A stretch of DNA of 64,000 bases, taken from positions 4,385,001 to 4,449,000 of the forward strand of contig NZ_CP139141.1 in assembly GCF_034059295.1 (NCBI RefSeq). The letters are read 5' to 3'. Position 1 is the stretch's first letter. Each line of letters opens with the position of its first letter. Origin of the DNA: Pseudomonas sp. HR96. GTDB taxonomy: Bacteria; Pseudomonadota; Gammaproteobacteria; Pseudomonadales; Pseudomonadaceae. Below, piece after piece: positions 45,563 through 55,473 of this stretch. Made by a program: the position numbers and the translations under genes. The notes beneath the pieces were generated by a model that saw nothing but the letters and a program-made list of their open reading frames with translations, did no database searches and had not been told where the DNA came from.

Positions 45563-47518
45563 TCACAATCTGAAATGCCCCACCATCCCCTTCAACTCGC
45601 TGCCCAACTGCGCCAGCTGCACGCTGGACGCGGCATTGCCCTGCATGGCCAAGGCTGACTGGTCGGCGCTGGCGCGGATGTTGGTGACGCTGCGGTTGAT
45701 CTCCTCCGCCGTTGAGCTCTGTTGCTCGGCAGCGGCGGCGATCTGCTGGTTCATCTGCTGGATCATCGACACCGCTGCAGCGATGCTGCCCAACGCACTC
45801 TCGGTCTGCAGAGCGTCGCTGACCGCCAACTTGACCAGTTCGCCACTGCTCTGAATCTGCGTCACCGACAGCTGCGCGCTGCTGCGCAGGGTACTGACCA
45901 GACGCTCGATCTCCTCGGTGGACTGCTGGGTACGCTTGGCCAGGGCGCGCACTTCGTCCGCCACCACGGCAAAGCCACGCCCCTGGTCACCGGCCCGGGC
46001 CGCCTCGATGGCGGCATTGAGCGCCAGCAGGTTGGTCTGCTCGGCAATGCTCTTGATCACCGCCACCACCGTGCCGATGTTCTGGATCTCGTTGCTGAGG
46101 CTCTCGATGCTCTGGCTCGCGGTCGTCGCCGAGCCCGCCAACTGCTCGATGCGCTGCATGCTGCGGCGCACCACCAGCTGGCCGCTGTCGACCTTGTCAT
46201 CGGCGCTCTGGGCGGCCAAGGCCGCCTCTTCGGCATTGCGCGCGACGTCGTGCACCGTGGCCGTCATCTGGTGCATGGCGGTGGCGACCTGCTCGGTCTC
46301 CTCCTTCTGCGAGCCGACTTCCAGCGTGGTCTGCTCGGTGACCGTGGACAGCGATTGCGCGGAACTGGCCAGTTGCTCGATACCCGCCTGCAGGCCGCTG
46401 ACGATGCCGGCCAGGCCGGCGCTCATCTGCTGCATGGCCGCCATCAGCTGGCCGATTTCATCACGCCGGTCCACGGCGATGCTGGCGCTCAGGTCACCGG
46501 CCGCGATGGCTCGAGCCCGGGCGATTACCAGGCGCAAGGGGCCGACAATCAAGCGGGTGATCAGCCAGGCGGCCAGCACGCCCACCAGCAGGGCCAGCGC
46601 CGAGGAGCCTATGATCAGCAACGAGTTTTTCCGCAGCTCGGCCTGCATGGCCGCATCCTGCGCGGCGTAGGCCTGATCGACCCGCGCCACCACCTGATCG
46701 GCGCGCTCGCGCAACTGCTGCTCGACGAGCTTTTCCTTGCTCAGCAGGTCGGTGTATTCGCCCAGCTTGTCGCTGAACGCACCGATGTGAGTGACCACCT
46801 CTTCGAGCACGCTCTGATACCCGGCGTCTTCGATCTGGCTCTTCAGGTCGTTGGCCTGCGCCAGCGCCTGGTCGGCCTCGCCGATCTTGCCCTGGTTGGC
46901 GCTGTCATCGCCCTTGCGCGCCTTGTCCAGACGTACCCGCGCCTCTTCCATCGCCTGCAGCATCAGCCGCGAGACCTGGCCGACCTGACTGGCCTGGGTA
47001 ATGAACTGCGAGCCCTTCTGGCCCTGGGAATCCTTGAGGGTGAAGGTGCCATCGTCGGTCAGGCCGCTCTGCAGCACGTCAAGGTTGTTGGCCACGCTGG
47101 ATACCGACCAGCTGGCCATTTCCAGGGCCAGGTCCTTGGCCTGACTGATATCCACCGACTGGTTGAAGGCTTTGAGGTAGTCGGCCAGCGCCTGCTGCAC
47201 TTCGCCCATCGCCGCCACGTTGGCGGCCGAGTCGAGCTTGAGGGCTTCGGCCTGGGCCTTGAGCTGGTCGACGCTCTGGCGCAGGGCATCGGCGTCCTTG
47301 GGGTCGGCGTGCAAGGCGAAGCGCTGTTCGAGCAGGCGCACCTTGAGCACACTGCTGTTGAGCAGCGACATGGCCTGCAGGCCATCGAAGCGTTGGCTGA
47401 CCAGTTGCAGCGACCAGACGCCTATGGCCGCGACCACTGCCGTCAACAGCAACACCAGGCTGAAGCCCAGTCCCAGTTTCCTGGCCATGCCCAGGTTGGC
47501 AAAACGAAACGACTTCAT
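45563..47518 (-). CDS. Methyl-accepting chemotaxis protein, likely HBM ligand domain
   Basis: A 651-residue chemoreceptor. An N-terminal membrane helix (about 15-35) is followed by a roughly 250-residue periplasmic all-helical domain, a second helix near 305-325, a HAMP domain, and a cytoplasmic signalling domain whose tip is [32 protein letters not shown]. The length and helical content of the sensor match the helical bimodular (HBM) class of Pseudomonas receptors such as McpS. The ligand is unknown. Starts at 47518 and 47527 are both possible. Confidence 0.9.
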   Translation of the reverse strand: MKSFRFANLGMARKLGLGFSLVLLLTAVVAAIGVWSLQLVSQRFDGLQAMSLLNSSVLKVRLLEQRFALHADPKDADALRQSVDQLKAQAEALKLDSAANVAAMGEVQQALADYLKAFNQSVDISQAKDLALEMASWSVSSVANNLDVLQSGLTDDGTFTLKDSQGQKGSQFITQASQVGQVSRLMLQAMEEARVRLDKARKGDDSANQGKIGEADQALAQANDLKSQIEDAGYQSVLEEVVTHIGAFSDKLGEYTDLLSKEKLVEQQLRERADQVVARVDQAYAAQDAAMQAELRKNSLLIIGSSALALLVGVLAAWLITRLIVGPLRLVIARARAIAAGDLSASIAVDRRDEIGQLMAAMQQMSAGLAGIVSGLQAGIEQLASSAQSLSTVTEQTTLEVGSQKEETEQVATAMHQMTATVHDVARNAEEAALAAQSADDKVDSGQLVVRRSMQRIEQLAGSATTASQSIESLSNEIQNIGTVVAVIKSIAEQTNLLALNAAIEAARAGDQGRGFAVVADEVRALAKRTQQSTEEIERLVSTLRSSAQLSVTQIQSSGELVKLAVSDALQTESALGSIAAAVSMIQQMNQQIAAAAEQQSSTAEEINRSVTNIRASADQSALAMQGNAASSVQLAQLGSELKGMVGHFRL

Positions 47519-47793
47519 ATGCGCCATGCCTCGTGAAGAATGAACGGGCCCAGAATGCAGAGCTCCATTCAATATTCGTGCAGAGTCGCAAGGGAAACCG
47601 ACGATGGACAAGCGCTTGGCGTCGGAATAATGGCTAAGCGCCAGAAGCTGTCGCTTACAGCTATGTGGAGGGCGTTACTCGGCAGGGTCGCCAGGGATGC
47701 CGGGGCGCTCTGGACGCATCGCAATGAACCCTCGGTGCACCAAGGCCTCCCATGATGACTGCTTGATGCTCATTTCCATTGCGAGGCACTGCC

Positions 47794-48558
47794 ATGAAAC
47801 GCTTCATCGATAAAGTCGTCATCGTCACCGGCGCCGGTTCCGGCATGGGCGCCGCCACCGTCAAGCGTTTTGCCAGCGAAGGCGCGCGGGTGGTGCTGGT
47901 CGGTCGTTCGGTGGACAAGCTCGAAGCCGTGGCCGCCGGGCTGCTGCCGGGGCAGAAACTGGTGTACCCGGCGGACGTGTCCGACTGGGAGCAGGTGCAG
48001 GCGCTGGTGGCCAGGACGGTCGAGTATTTCGGCCAGCTCGACGTGCTGGTCAACAACGCCGGCGTGGCGCCGATCGGCAAGATCACCGAAGCGTCGATCG
48101 AGGACTGGCACAAAGTGTTCGCCATCGACGTCGATGGCGTGTTCCACGGCTGCCGCGCTGCCATGCCGCACTTGATCAAGAGCGGCGGCTGCATCGTCAA
48201 CGTGTCGTCGGTGTCGGGCCTGGGCGGCGACTGGAAGATGGCGTTCTACAACGCCGCCAAGGGCGCAGTGAGCAATTTCACCCGCGCGCTGGCGCTGGAC
48301 CATGGCGCTGACGGCGTACGGGTGAACGCCGTGTGTCCCAGCCTGACCCGCAGTGACCTGACCGACGACATGTTTGGCGATTCACAACTGATGGCCAAAT
48401 TCGCCGAGCGCATCCCGCTGGGGCGCGCCGCCGAACCTGAAGAAGTGGCCGATGTGATCGCGTTCCTGGCCAGCCATGATGCGCGCTTCGTAACCGGTGT
48501 GAATCTGCCGGTGGATGGCGGGTTGTCAGCCTCGAACGGGCAACCGCCGCAGAACTGA
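47794..48558 (+). CDS. Short-chain dehydrogenase/reductase
   Basis: A 254-residue classical SDR. The NAD(P)-binding TGAGSGMGAA, the NNAG motif (VNNAGVAPIG), Ser (NVSSVSG) and the catalytic YNAAK are present, and the C terminus ends with the LPVDGGLS box. The substrate is unknown. The start 47794 has GAGG about 9 bases upstream. Confidence 0.92.
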   Translation: MKRFIDKVVIVTGAGSGMGAATVKRFASEGARVVLVGRSVDKLEAVAAGLLPGQKLVYPADVSDWEQVQALVARTVEYFGQLDVLVNNAGVAPIGKITEASIEDWHKVFAIDVDGVFHGCRAAMPHLIKSGGCIVNVSSVSGLGGDWKMAFYNAAKGAVSNFTRALALDHGADGVRVNAVCPSLTRSDLTDDMFGDSQLMAKFAERIPLGRAAEPEEVADVIAFLASHDARFVTGVNLPVDGGLSASNGQPPQN

Positions 48559-48575
48559 GCCACGGTTGTTTGCCG

Positions 48576-48638
48576 GTAGAGCTGGGCTTGGTCGGGAACG
48601 GCGCAAACTCACTTCCCGAGCAAGCTCGGTCCTACAGG
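48576..48638. repeat. Paired REP elements (BIME)
   Basis: GTAGAGCTGGGCTTGGTCGG and, inverted, CGAGCAAGCTCGGTCCTACA lie on either side of about 15 bases between the SDR gene and pyrF. Confidence 0.8.
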
Positions 48639-48661
48639 TACTGGCTATGGCATGGCCGGGA

Positions 48662-49363
48662 TCAGCCGTTGAGCTCGGCCACCACCCGGGCCAACGCTTG
48701 GGTCGGGTCCGCCGCCTGGCTGATCGGGCGACCGATCACCAGGTAGTCGGAACCGGCATCCAGCGCCTGACGCGGGGTCAGGATTCGCCGCTGGTCATCC
48801 GCCACGCTGCCCGCCGGGCGAATGCCCGGGGTCACCAGTTGCAGCGCCGGGTGCGCCGCCTTCAGCGCCTGGGCCTCCAGTGCCGAGCACACCAGGCCGT
48901 CCAGACCCGCCTTCTGCGCCAGCGCAGCGAGGCGCAGCACCTGTTCCTGCGGTTCGATGTCCAGGCCGATGGCGGCCAGGTCGGCGCGCTCCATGCTGGT
49001 CAGCACGGTCACCCCAATCAGCAATGGCTTGGCACCGCTGCGCTTGTCGAGCTCTTCACGGCAGGCCGCCATCATGCGCAGGCCACCGGAGCAGTGCACA
49101 TTGACCATCCACACGCCCATCTCGGCCGCAGCCTTGACCGCCATTGCCGTGGTGTTCGGTATATCGTGGAATTTGAGGTCGAGAAACACCTCGAAGCCCC
49201 TGTCGTTGAGCGTCTCGACAATACCCGAGGCGCTGCTGGTGAACAGTTCCTTGCCCACCTTGACCCGGCATAGCTTGGGGTCCAGTTGATCAGCCAGCTT
49301 CAGGGCGGCGTCACGGGTCGGGAAATCCAAAGCGACGATGATCGGAGTCTGGCAAACGGACAT
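48662..49363 (-). CDS. pyrF: Orotidine 5'-phosphate decarboxylase PyrF
   Basis: A 233-residue TIM-barrel enzyme for the last step of UMP synthesis. Catalytic Lys/Asp residues lie in [12 protein letters not shown], and the phosphate-binding part is in [11 protein letters not shown]. The start at 49363 ([15 protein letters not shown]) is the conserved N terminus. Confidence 0.96.
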   Translation of the reverse strand: MSVCQTPIIVALDFPTRDAALKLADQLDPKLCRVKVGKELFTSSASGIVETLNDRGFEVFLDLKFHDIPNTTAMAVKAAAEMGVWMVNVHCSGGLRMMAACREELDKRSGAKPLLIGVTVLTSMERADLAAIGLDIEPQEQVLRLAALAQKAGLDGLVCSALEAQALKAAHPALQLVTPGIRPAGSVADDQRRILTPRQALDAGSDYLVIGRPISQAADPTQALARVVAELNG

Positions 49364-49591
49364 GGGCGGGGCTCTCAGGGGCATTGACGGGGCGGTGGAG
49401 AAATCGGCGCGCATTGTAGCAGACCGCCCCGGCACGCCCCAATTCAATGCGCTGCGCCTACCTGTTGCCTGCTCGACACTGGCCAACTTCGCCCATCACG
49501 ACGCTTTCTTCTGCAAAACGACTGCACGAGCGCGGCTGGCACGGCCACTGCAACAGTCGCCGGGAATGTCCATCAGCTCAGGAAGACTGCT

Positions 49592-50956
49592 ATGAACACC
49601 AAACTCAAGCCCACGTTGGGCACGCTGCACTTGTGGGGAATCGCCGTCGGCCTGGTGATTTCCGGTGAATACTTCGGCTGGAGCTACGGCTGGGGCGTCG
49701 CCGGGACCCTGGGCTTTCTGGTCACCTCGCTGCTGGTAGCCTTGATGTATGCCTGCTTCATCTTCAGCTTCACCGAACTGACCACGGCCATTCCCCATGC
49801 GGGCGGCCCGTTCGCCTACAGCCGTCGAGCCTTCGGAGAAAAGGGCGGGCTGATCGCCGGCCTCGCCACGCTGATCGAATTCGTCTTCGCCCCGCCGGCC
49901 ATCGCCCTGGCCATCGGTGCCTACCTCAACGTGCAGTTCCCGGCGCTCGACCCACGCCATGCGGCATTGGGCGCCTATATCGTATTCATGCTGCTGAACA
50001 TCCTCGGTGTGCAGCTGGCGGCCACCTTCGAACTGGTGGTGTGCATTCTTGCCGTGCTCGAACTGCTGGTGTTCATGGGCGTGGTCGCACCCGCTTTCAG
50101 CTTCAGCAACTTTGCCCTCAACGGCTGGGCCGGTGACAGCAGCTTCAGCCCGGCGGCCATCGGCGGCATGTTCGCGGCCATTCCCTTCGCCATCTGGTTC
50201 TTCCTGGCCATCGAAGGCGCTGCGATGGCGGCCGAAGAAGCCAAGGACCCCAGGCGGACCATTCCCAAAGCCTACATCAGCGGCATCCTGACCCTGGTGC
50301 TGCTGGCCATGGGCGTGATGTTCTTCGCCGGCGGCGTGGGCGACTGGCGCACTTTGTCGAATATCAACGACCCCTTGCCCCAGGCCATGAAGGCCGTGGT
50401 CGGCGAGCGCTCCGGCTGGCTGCACATGCTGGTATGGATTGGCCTGTTCGGCCTGGTCGCCAGCTTTCACGGGATCATACTTGGCTACTCGCGGCAGTTC
50501 TTCGCCCTCGCCCGCGCCGGCTACCTGCCGGCCTCGCTGGCCAAGCTGTCGCGCTTCCAGACCCCGCATCGCGCAATCATCGCCGGCGGCATCATCGGCA
50601 TCGCTGCCATCTACAGCGACAGCCTGATCAACCTCAGCGGCATGACCCTGACCGCCGCCATGATCACCATGGCGGTGTTCGGCGCCATCGTCATGTACAT
50701 CATGAGTATGCTCAGTCTGTTCAAGCTGCGCCGCAGCGAGCCAGGCCTGGAACGCAGCTTCCGGGCGCCAGGCTACCCGATCGTGCCGGGCATCGCCCTG
50801 GTGCTGGCGGTGGTCTGCCTGATCGCCATGGCCTGGTACAACACCCTGATCGGCCTGATCTTCCTCGGCTTCATGGCGGTGGGCTTCATCTATTTCGCCT
50901 TGACCAAGCCACTGCGCGCCGCTGCGCCGGCCGACGCCATGCTGACCGGGGTCTGA
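49592..50956 (+). CDS. eat: Ethanolamine/amino acid permease, APC family
   Basis: A 454-residue APC-superfamily transporter with about 12 helices and an N-terminal GLVISGEYFGWSYGWGVAGTLGF box typical of ethanolamine permeases. The FAIWFFLAIEGAAMAAEEAKDPRRTIPKA segment supports it. No ethanolamine lyase genes are present in the window, so the substrate is by similarity only. Confidence 0.85.
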   Translation: MNTKLKPTLGTLHLWGIAVGLVISGEYFGWSYGWGVAGTLGFLVTSLLVALMYACFIFSFTELTTAIPHAGGPFAYSRRAFGEKGGLIAGLATLIEFVFAPPAIALAIGAYLNVQFPALDPRHAALGAYIVFMLLNILGVQLAATFELVVCILAVLELLVFMGVVAPAFSFSNFALNGWAGDSSFSPAAIGGMFAAIPFAIWFFLAIEGAAMAAEEAKDPRRTIPKAYISGILTLVLLAMGVMFFAGGVGDWRTLSNINDPLPQAMKAVVGERSGWLHMLVWIGLFGLVASFHGIILGYSRQFFALARAGYLPASLAKLSRFQTPHRAIIAGGIIGIAAIYSDSLINLSGMTLTAAMITMAVFGAIVMYIMSMLSLFKLRRSEPGLERSFRAPGYPIVPGIALVLAVVCLIAMAWYNTLIGLIFLGFMAVGFIYFALTKPLRAAAPADAMLTGV

Positions 50957-51059
50957 AATACCTTGCTACGGAACCAGTGCAGCCGTTCGTCGATCCAAAT
51001 GACATCAGCGGTTATCCTGCGAAACCCTTTCGCTGCGCCGCTGCTTCAAGGAGGGTGAC

Positions 51060-51227
51060 ATGCCCTGGTATGCCTGGTTGATATTGGTGGTCGCGATCGG
51101 TTCGATCGTGGGTGGCCTGATGATGCTGCGCGACAGCGCCAGCAAGGTCGAGCTGACCGACGAAGAACGTAGACGCGTGCAGCAACGCAATGCCGAAATG
51201 GACGCGAAGGAAGCTCGCGACCGTTGA
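51060..51227 (+). CDS. DUF2897 small membrane protein
   Basis: A 55-residue protein with one N-terminal membrane helix (MPWYAWLILVVAIGSIVGGLMML) and a charged tail with TDEERRRVQQRNAEMDAKE. The GGAGG ribosome-binding site lies 4 bases before the ATG, one of the strongest in the window. The family is widespread in Pseudomonas and uncharacterised. Confidence 0.82.
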   Translation: MPWYAWLILVVAIGSIVGGLMMLRDSASKVELTDEERRRVQQRNAEMDAKEARDR

Positions 51228-51319
51228 ACCGACTGGTGGCGGGTTGCGGCCCCCACCAGTTTTTTCGACTCTGTTAACATGTCACCTAACATTCAATGAG
51301 CCATGCAGTGGAGGCTCCC

Positions 51320-51880
51320 ATGCGTTATTCCCAGGATCACAAAGCACAGACCTATCAGCGCATCGTCAAGGAGGCCTCGGCCCGATTTCGTCGCGACGGG
51401 ATCGGCGCCACCGGCCTGCAACCCCTGATGAAAGCCCTGGGCCTGACCCACGGCGGCTTCTATGCGCATTTCAAGTCCAAGGACGACCTGGTCGAAACCG
51501 CCCTGCGCGATGCCAGCGAGGAGTCGGCCAACCGCGCCGTGGAAACCTTCGCCAAGCCCGACGCGCTGAACAGCTTCATCGACATGTACCTGAGCCAGGC
51601 GCATCGGGAAAACCCGGATCGCGGTTGCCCGTTGCCGACCATGGCCGCAGAGTTGGGCCAGCGTGGCACGCCCAGTGCGACCGCCGATGAAGCGGTGCAG
51701 CGCCACCTGACCCGCCTGGCCGCGGCCCTCGGCGGAGACGACGCCGACGCCAGGAGCGTGATGATGCTCTCCTCGCTGGTGGGCGCCTTGCTGCTGTCGC
51801 GCAGCGTCCAGGACCCGGCCCTGTCGGACCGCATCCTCAACACCGTGCGCGAAGCGCTCAAGCACGAGGCCCAGGCCTGA
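51320..51880 (+). CDS. TetR-family transcriptional regulator
   Basis: A 186-residue TetR-family regulator. The N-terminal helix-turn-helix is in GIGATGLQPLMKALGLTHGGFYAHFKSKDDL. The start is ATG 51320 with GGAGG 5 bases away. It is convergent with a FabF-like gene, its most likely target. Confidence 0.9.
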   Translation: MRYSQDHKAQTYQRIVKEASARFRRDGIGATGLQPLMKALGLTHGGFYAHFKSKDDLVETALRDASEESANRAVETFAKPDALNSFIDMYLSQAHRENPDRGCPLPTMAAELGQRGTPSATADEAVQRHLTRLAAALGGDDADARSVMMLSSLVGALLLSRSVQDPALSDRILNTVREALKHEAQA

Positions 51881-51898
51881 AGGCCCGGGCCATCGGTA

Positions 51899-53173
51899 TC
51901 AGGCCTGCCAACGCTTGAATAGCACGCTGGCATTCACGCCGCCAAAGCCGAAGCCGTTGGACAGGGCGTACTCGATGGGCATTGGCCGGGATGCGCCATG
52001 GACGATATCCAGTTGCCCGACCGCCTCGTCGGCATGTTCGAAGTTGAGGGTGGCCGGCGCTACCTGATCGCGGATCGCCAACAGGGTGAAAATCGCCTCG
52101 AGCCCACCCGCGGCACCCAGTAGATGCCCAGTCGCCGATTTGGTGGAAGTGATCGCCAACTGCGGCGCCTCGCCGAACACCGCGCGGATCGCTGCCAGCT
52201 CGCCCTTGTCGCCCACCGGCGTTGAAGTGGCGTGGGCGTTGAGGTGCTGGATCTGTGCCGGGGCAATGGCCGCCTGAGCGATCGCCGCCTGCATGGCTCG
52301 GCGCGCGCCACTGCCGTCCTCGGGGCCGGCGGTCAGGTGATAGGCATCGGCGCTGGTGCCATAGCCGACCAGTTCGGCCAGCGGTGTTGCGCCCCGCGCC
52401 AGGGCGTGGCTAAGCGACTCGATCACCAGGATGCCCGCCCCCTCGCCCATCACGAAGCCGTCGCGATCGCGGTCGAATGGCCGCGAGGCCTTCTCGGGAG
52501 TTTCATTGAAGCCACTGGACAGTGCCCGCGCCGCAGCGAAGCCAGCCAGGCTGACTCGGTCGATGGCCGCCTCGGCACCGCCGCACACGGCAATGTCCGC
52601 CTCACCGGCGCGGATCATCCGCGCAGCATCGCCGATGGCCTGGACCCCGGCGGCGCAAGCAGTGACCGGCGCGCCCATGGGGCCTTGCAGGCCGAACTCG
52701 ATGGACACATGGCCGGCCGCCAGATTGACCAGAAACGAGGGAATGGTAAACGGCGACAGGCGCTTGGGCCCTCGCGCGTCCGTGGTGCGCACCGCATCGG
52801 CGATGGCCGGGAAGCCGCCGATGCCGGAGCCGATGATGGTCGCGGTACGTTGCTTCTGCTGTTCGGTCTGCGGCTGCCAGCCGGCCTGGGCCAAGGCCTG
52901 CTTGGCCGCCGACATGGCGAACTCGATGAAACGGTCCATTTTTTTCTGGTCCTTGGGCGCCACCGCCCAATCGGCGTCGAAGCCACCTTCGGCATCCTCT
53001 GCCAGCGTCGGCACCACACCGCCAACCCGGGCCGCCAGGCCTTCAACCACGTCGTCGGGCAGCACCCGCAAACCGGAGCGCCCAGCGAGCAACCGCTGCC
53101 AGACCGTTTCGATACCCGTGCCCAAGGGCGAGACCACGCCCATGCCCGTTACCACTATTCGTTCAAAGCTCAT
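51899..53173 (-). CDS. Beta-ketoacyl-ACP synthase II (FabF-like)
   Basis: A 424-residue condensing enzyme. The Cys-His-His triad is visible: nucleophile Cys in VTACAAGVQAIG, His in LNAHATSTPVGD, and His in SATGHLLGAAGG. It elongates fatty acyl-ACP chains. As there is no adjacent acp or fab operon it is probably an additional FabF for specialised lipids or stress. The start at 53173 begins MSFERIVVTGMG. Confidence 0.92.
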   Translation of the reverse strand: MSFERIVVTGMGVVSPLGTGIETVWQRLLAGRSGLRVLPDDVVEGLAARVGGVVPTLAEDAEGGFDADWAVAPKDQKKMDRFIEFAMSAAKQALAQAGWQPQTEQQKQRTATIIGSGIGGFPAIADAVRTTDARGPKRLSPFTIPSFLVNLAAGHVSIEFGLQGPMGAPVTACAAGVQAIGDAARMIRAGEADIAVCGGAEAAIDRVSLAGFAAARALSSGFNETPEKASRPFDRDRDGFVMGEGAGILVIESLSHALARGATPLAELVGYGTSADAYHLTAGPEDGSGARRAMQAAIAQAAIAPAQIQHLNAHATSTPVGDKGELAAIRAVFGEAPQLAITSTKSATGHLLGAAGGLEAIFTLLAIRDQVAPATLNFEHADEAVGQLDIVHGASRPMPIEYALSNGFGFGGVNASVLFKRWQA

Positions 53174-53357
53174 GAGTACCTGCCAGGTTATAAGGCCTAT
53201 CCAAACGCGCACGCCCCGCGACCAATGGAAAAATACTGAAGGCAGCGACCCATCTGGTCTGCAGGGCAGCAGCGCAAATAGAAAAAGCGCGCGTATCCAG
53301 ACGGGTTTTGCAAAGCAAATTCCATGGTCTATCCTCTCGAATATGGAGGCAGTGCCT

Positions 53358-53381
53358 TTTGGATTACAATTATAATTCAAA
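53358..53381. promoter_or_regulatory. Imperfect dyad upstream of the FabF-like gene
   Basis: TTTGGATTA and TAATTCAAA, 6 bases apart with one mismatch, lie in an AT-rich region about 185 bases before fabF. It is a possible TetR-family operator. Nothing else is evident in 53174-53536 besides possible promoters. Confidence 0.35.
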
Positions 53382-53536
53382 GCCTAATACAAAGCATGCA
53401 CTCCATCATGTCATGGTTATCCCGGTGCCGGTGCGTCGTTCCTGGTGAGATAGGCCTCCCCAAATGACGGACACCCTCATGTGCAACACGGCCACAGACG
53501 ACGACCAGACAAAGCCCTCGCTTAGGAGTGTCGTCA

Positions 53537-53686
53537 ATGGCTGCCTTTCTGATGTTCTGGAGTGTTCTTTCCGTGGTAGGTGTGTTTCTGGCCGTTATTC
53601 TGGTCAGAAGTGGCCACCCTGAGGAGTCGCAACGCAGGGCCCATATGCCCGTGAAACCCAGGAGTAAATCCCCCGCCAGCCAGTAA
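53537..53686 (+). CDS. Possible 49-residue membrane protein
   Basis: A small ORF with one hydrophobic helix (FLMFWSVLSVVGVFLAVILV) and a basic tail. AGGAG lies 7 bases before the ATG. No named family is recognised. Confidence 0.55.
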   Translation: MAAFLMFWSVLSVVGVFLAVILVRSGHPEESQRRAHMPVKPRSKSPASQ

Positions 53687-53729
53687 GTCATCGGCGACAG
53701 CCGCGTGCGCGGCTGTCGCGGGGGGCGGG

Positions 53730-54050
53730 CTACTCGATTGTCAGCTTGTCGATGTTGCGATCCAGCAGTGACTTGCCAATGCCGTTCACCTCGAGCATTT
53801 CGTCCACCGAGGTGAACGCGCCGTTGGTATCACGGTGGGTCACGATCGCCTGCGCCTTGGTGGCGCCGATACCGGACAGCTCGCGGCGCAGGGTTTCTGC
53901 GTCCGCCGTGTTCAGGTTGACCTTGACCATGGCACTCGCCGGTTGCGTGGTGTCGCTTTGCGGCAGACTGGCCGAAGCCGGTACGGCGGCGTGGGTGGCG
54001 ACGGACAGGGTGGCGAGCACGGCAAACAGGATCGATGAGAGGGTACGCAT
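53730..54050 (-). CDS. ComEA-like helix-hairpin-helix protein
   Basis: A 106-residue secreted protein with a signal peptide (MRTLSSILFAVLATLSVATHA) and two helix-hairpin-helix motifs (VNLNTADAETLRRELSGIGATKAQAIV and EMLEVNGIGKSLL). ComEA binds DNA during uptake; Pseudomonas homologues may bind DNA in the periplasm. AAGGAG precedes the ATG at 54050. Confidence 0.9.
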   Translation of the reverse strand: MRTLSSILFAVLATLSVATHAAVPASASLPQSDTTQPASAMVKVNLNTADAETLRRELSGIGATKAQAIVTHRDTNGAFTSVDEMLEVNGIGKSLLDRNIDKLTIE

Positions 54051-54250
54051 GATGAAGCTCCTTGATGGGGTTGGGTCGTGCGGCTTCCTTGTGGCCGCAT
54101 GAACAACCCTAGCCCAGCGCCCGGTACCTGTCAGCGGCGCAGGCACCCGGAAGTATTGCCACATGTGCCGGCCGGCAATCATTCATGGAACCGTTTTTGC
54201 AAAAATGACATTATCCTCGGCACCGCCTGCAATTGGACTGAGAGCAATCA

Positions 54251-55459
54251 ATGGGTACCGTAGTATCGACCCTCACCCTGCGTGAACGCAGTGCTGAGTT
54301 TTTTTTCAAATATCTGATTCCGCTGGGCTGGCTTGTCATTCTCACGAGTATGTTCATTGCCGGTGACAGGGGGCGGGTTCACCAGCTTTTTTACATCTTT
54401 CTGGCGCTTCCTACCCTGCTCGCAGTCATCTTACGGCCAGCTGTACTCAAGCCGTTGATATGCAACCCTCTGTTCGTGGCCATCGCCGTGTTCAGTTGCT
54501 ATACGATGGTCACTGTGGCTTGGTCCAGCACCGAAGACACTGCGCTGTCACTCATGCGACGTCCGCTATATATCGCATTGTTGTTGTTCTGCGCCGGGAT
54601 AGTCGGCATGCGCTCCGCTGAGCGACTTAACGGACTGACGCGCTATGCGGCTCTAGTGGCAGCGCTTGCAGCAGCCATTTCGCTGGCCTACTTCATACTC
54701 GTACGCCTGCCTGCCGGTAGTGAGCGTCTCGACGGCTATGGAGCGCTGTACAACCCCCTGCTCAGCGCACATGTCTTTGGAGCATTCGCGACGTTCTGGT
54801 TGGCAACCTTGTTGCAGAGCCGCAAACTGCTCGATCCAACACCGCTTCTCTGTCTGGCTTTGCTGATGGCCGCTGTCTTCGCCACTGGCTCCCGTACACC
54901 TTTGGTAGGCATAGGCGGTGCGCTAATATGGCTGGTATGCGTGGGCGACCGACGCAAAGGGCTCGTGTTAGTGCTTGGAATCGTCGCAGCGATGGCAATG
55001 TTCGTCTCGCTGCACCCCGAGGCAATCACGCAGCGTGGCCTTTCACACCGGCCGGAAATCTGGTTGGAATCATGGCGGCAGATCAAGGAAAAACTGTGGT
55101 TCGGCCATGGCTACGATGCCGATATGATTGTGCTGATACCGGGCGTGGGATTGCTGGCCGACCCACATAACATGGAGCTTGGCGTCATGTACTCAGGGGG
55201 TGTGGTGGGCTTGCTCCTGTGGATTGCCATATACGCTGTAGCACTTAGGTTCTGCTGGACTCACCGTTCGAATCCCGGTATCAGCCTTGCCACCGCCTGG
55301 CTGATATTTGGCATTGGCTCCGGGTTGACTGAAGGTATGGCTTTCCTTTCACGCCCGAAAGAACATTGGTACCTGATATGGCTGCCGTTGGCGTTGATCT
55401 ACGGTCAATGGGTCTTACGCGAGCAGGCCTGGCGGATTACGGACATCCGCCGGGGGTGA
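54251..55459 (+). CDS. O-antigen ligase/polymerase (WaaL/Wzy_C family)
   Basis: A 402-residue membrane protein with about 11 helices. Family residues are visible: Arg in ATGSRTPLVG, the RPEIW segment and the periplasmic loop GHGYD and DPHNMEL. It either joins O-antigen to lipid A core (WaaL) or polymerises the repeat units (Wzy); both have the Wzy_C domain, and I cannot separate them here. It is at the edge of the polysaccharide locus. GC is visibly lower than in the preceding genes. Confidence 0.8.
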   Translation: MGTVVSTLTLRERSAEFFFKYLIPLGWLVILTSMFIAGDRGRVHQLFYIFLALPTLLAVILRPAVLKPLICNPLFVAIAVFSCYTMVTVAWSSTEDTALSLMRRPLYIALLLFCAGIVGMRSAERLNGLTRYAALVAALAAAISLAYFILVRLPAGSERLDGYGALYNPLLSAHVFGAFATFWLATLLQSRKLLDPTPLLCLALLMAAVFATGSRTPLVGIGGALIWLVCVGDRRKGLVLVLGIVAAMAMFVSLHPEAITQRGLSHRPEIWLESWRQIKEKLWFGHGYDADMIVLIPGVGLLADPHNMELGVMYSGGVVGLLLWIAIYAVALRFCWTHRSNPGISLATAWLIFGIGSGLTEGMAFLSRPKEHWYLIWLPLALIYGQWVLREQAWRITDIRRG

Positions 55460-55473
55460 ACGCTACGCGCTGC

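Noticed and set aside
53464..53619. ORF beginning MTDTLMCNTATDDD on the plus strand
   Set aside because: No Shine-Dalgarno, and it overlaps the better supported 49-residue ORF in another frame.
53377..53691. 104-codon minus-strand ORF upstream of fabF
   Set aside because: Opposite strand to a ribosome-binding-site-bearing small ORF, with no ribosome-binding site or recognised motif of its own.
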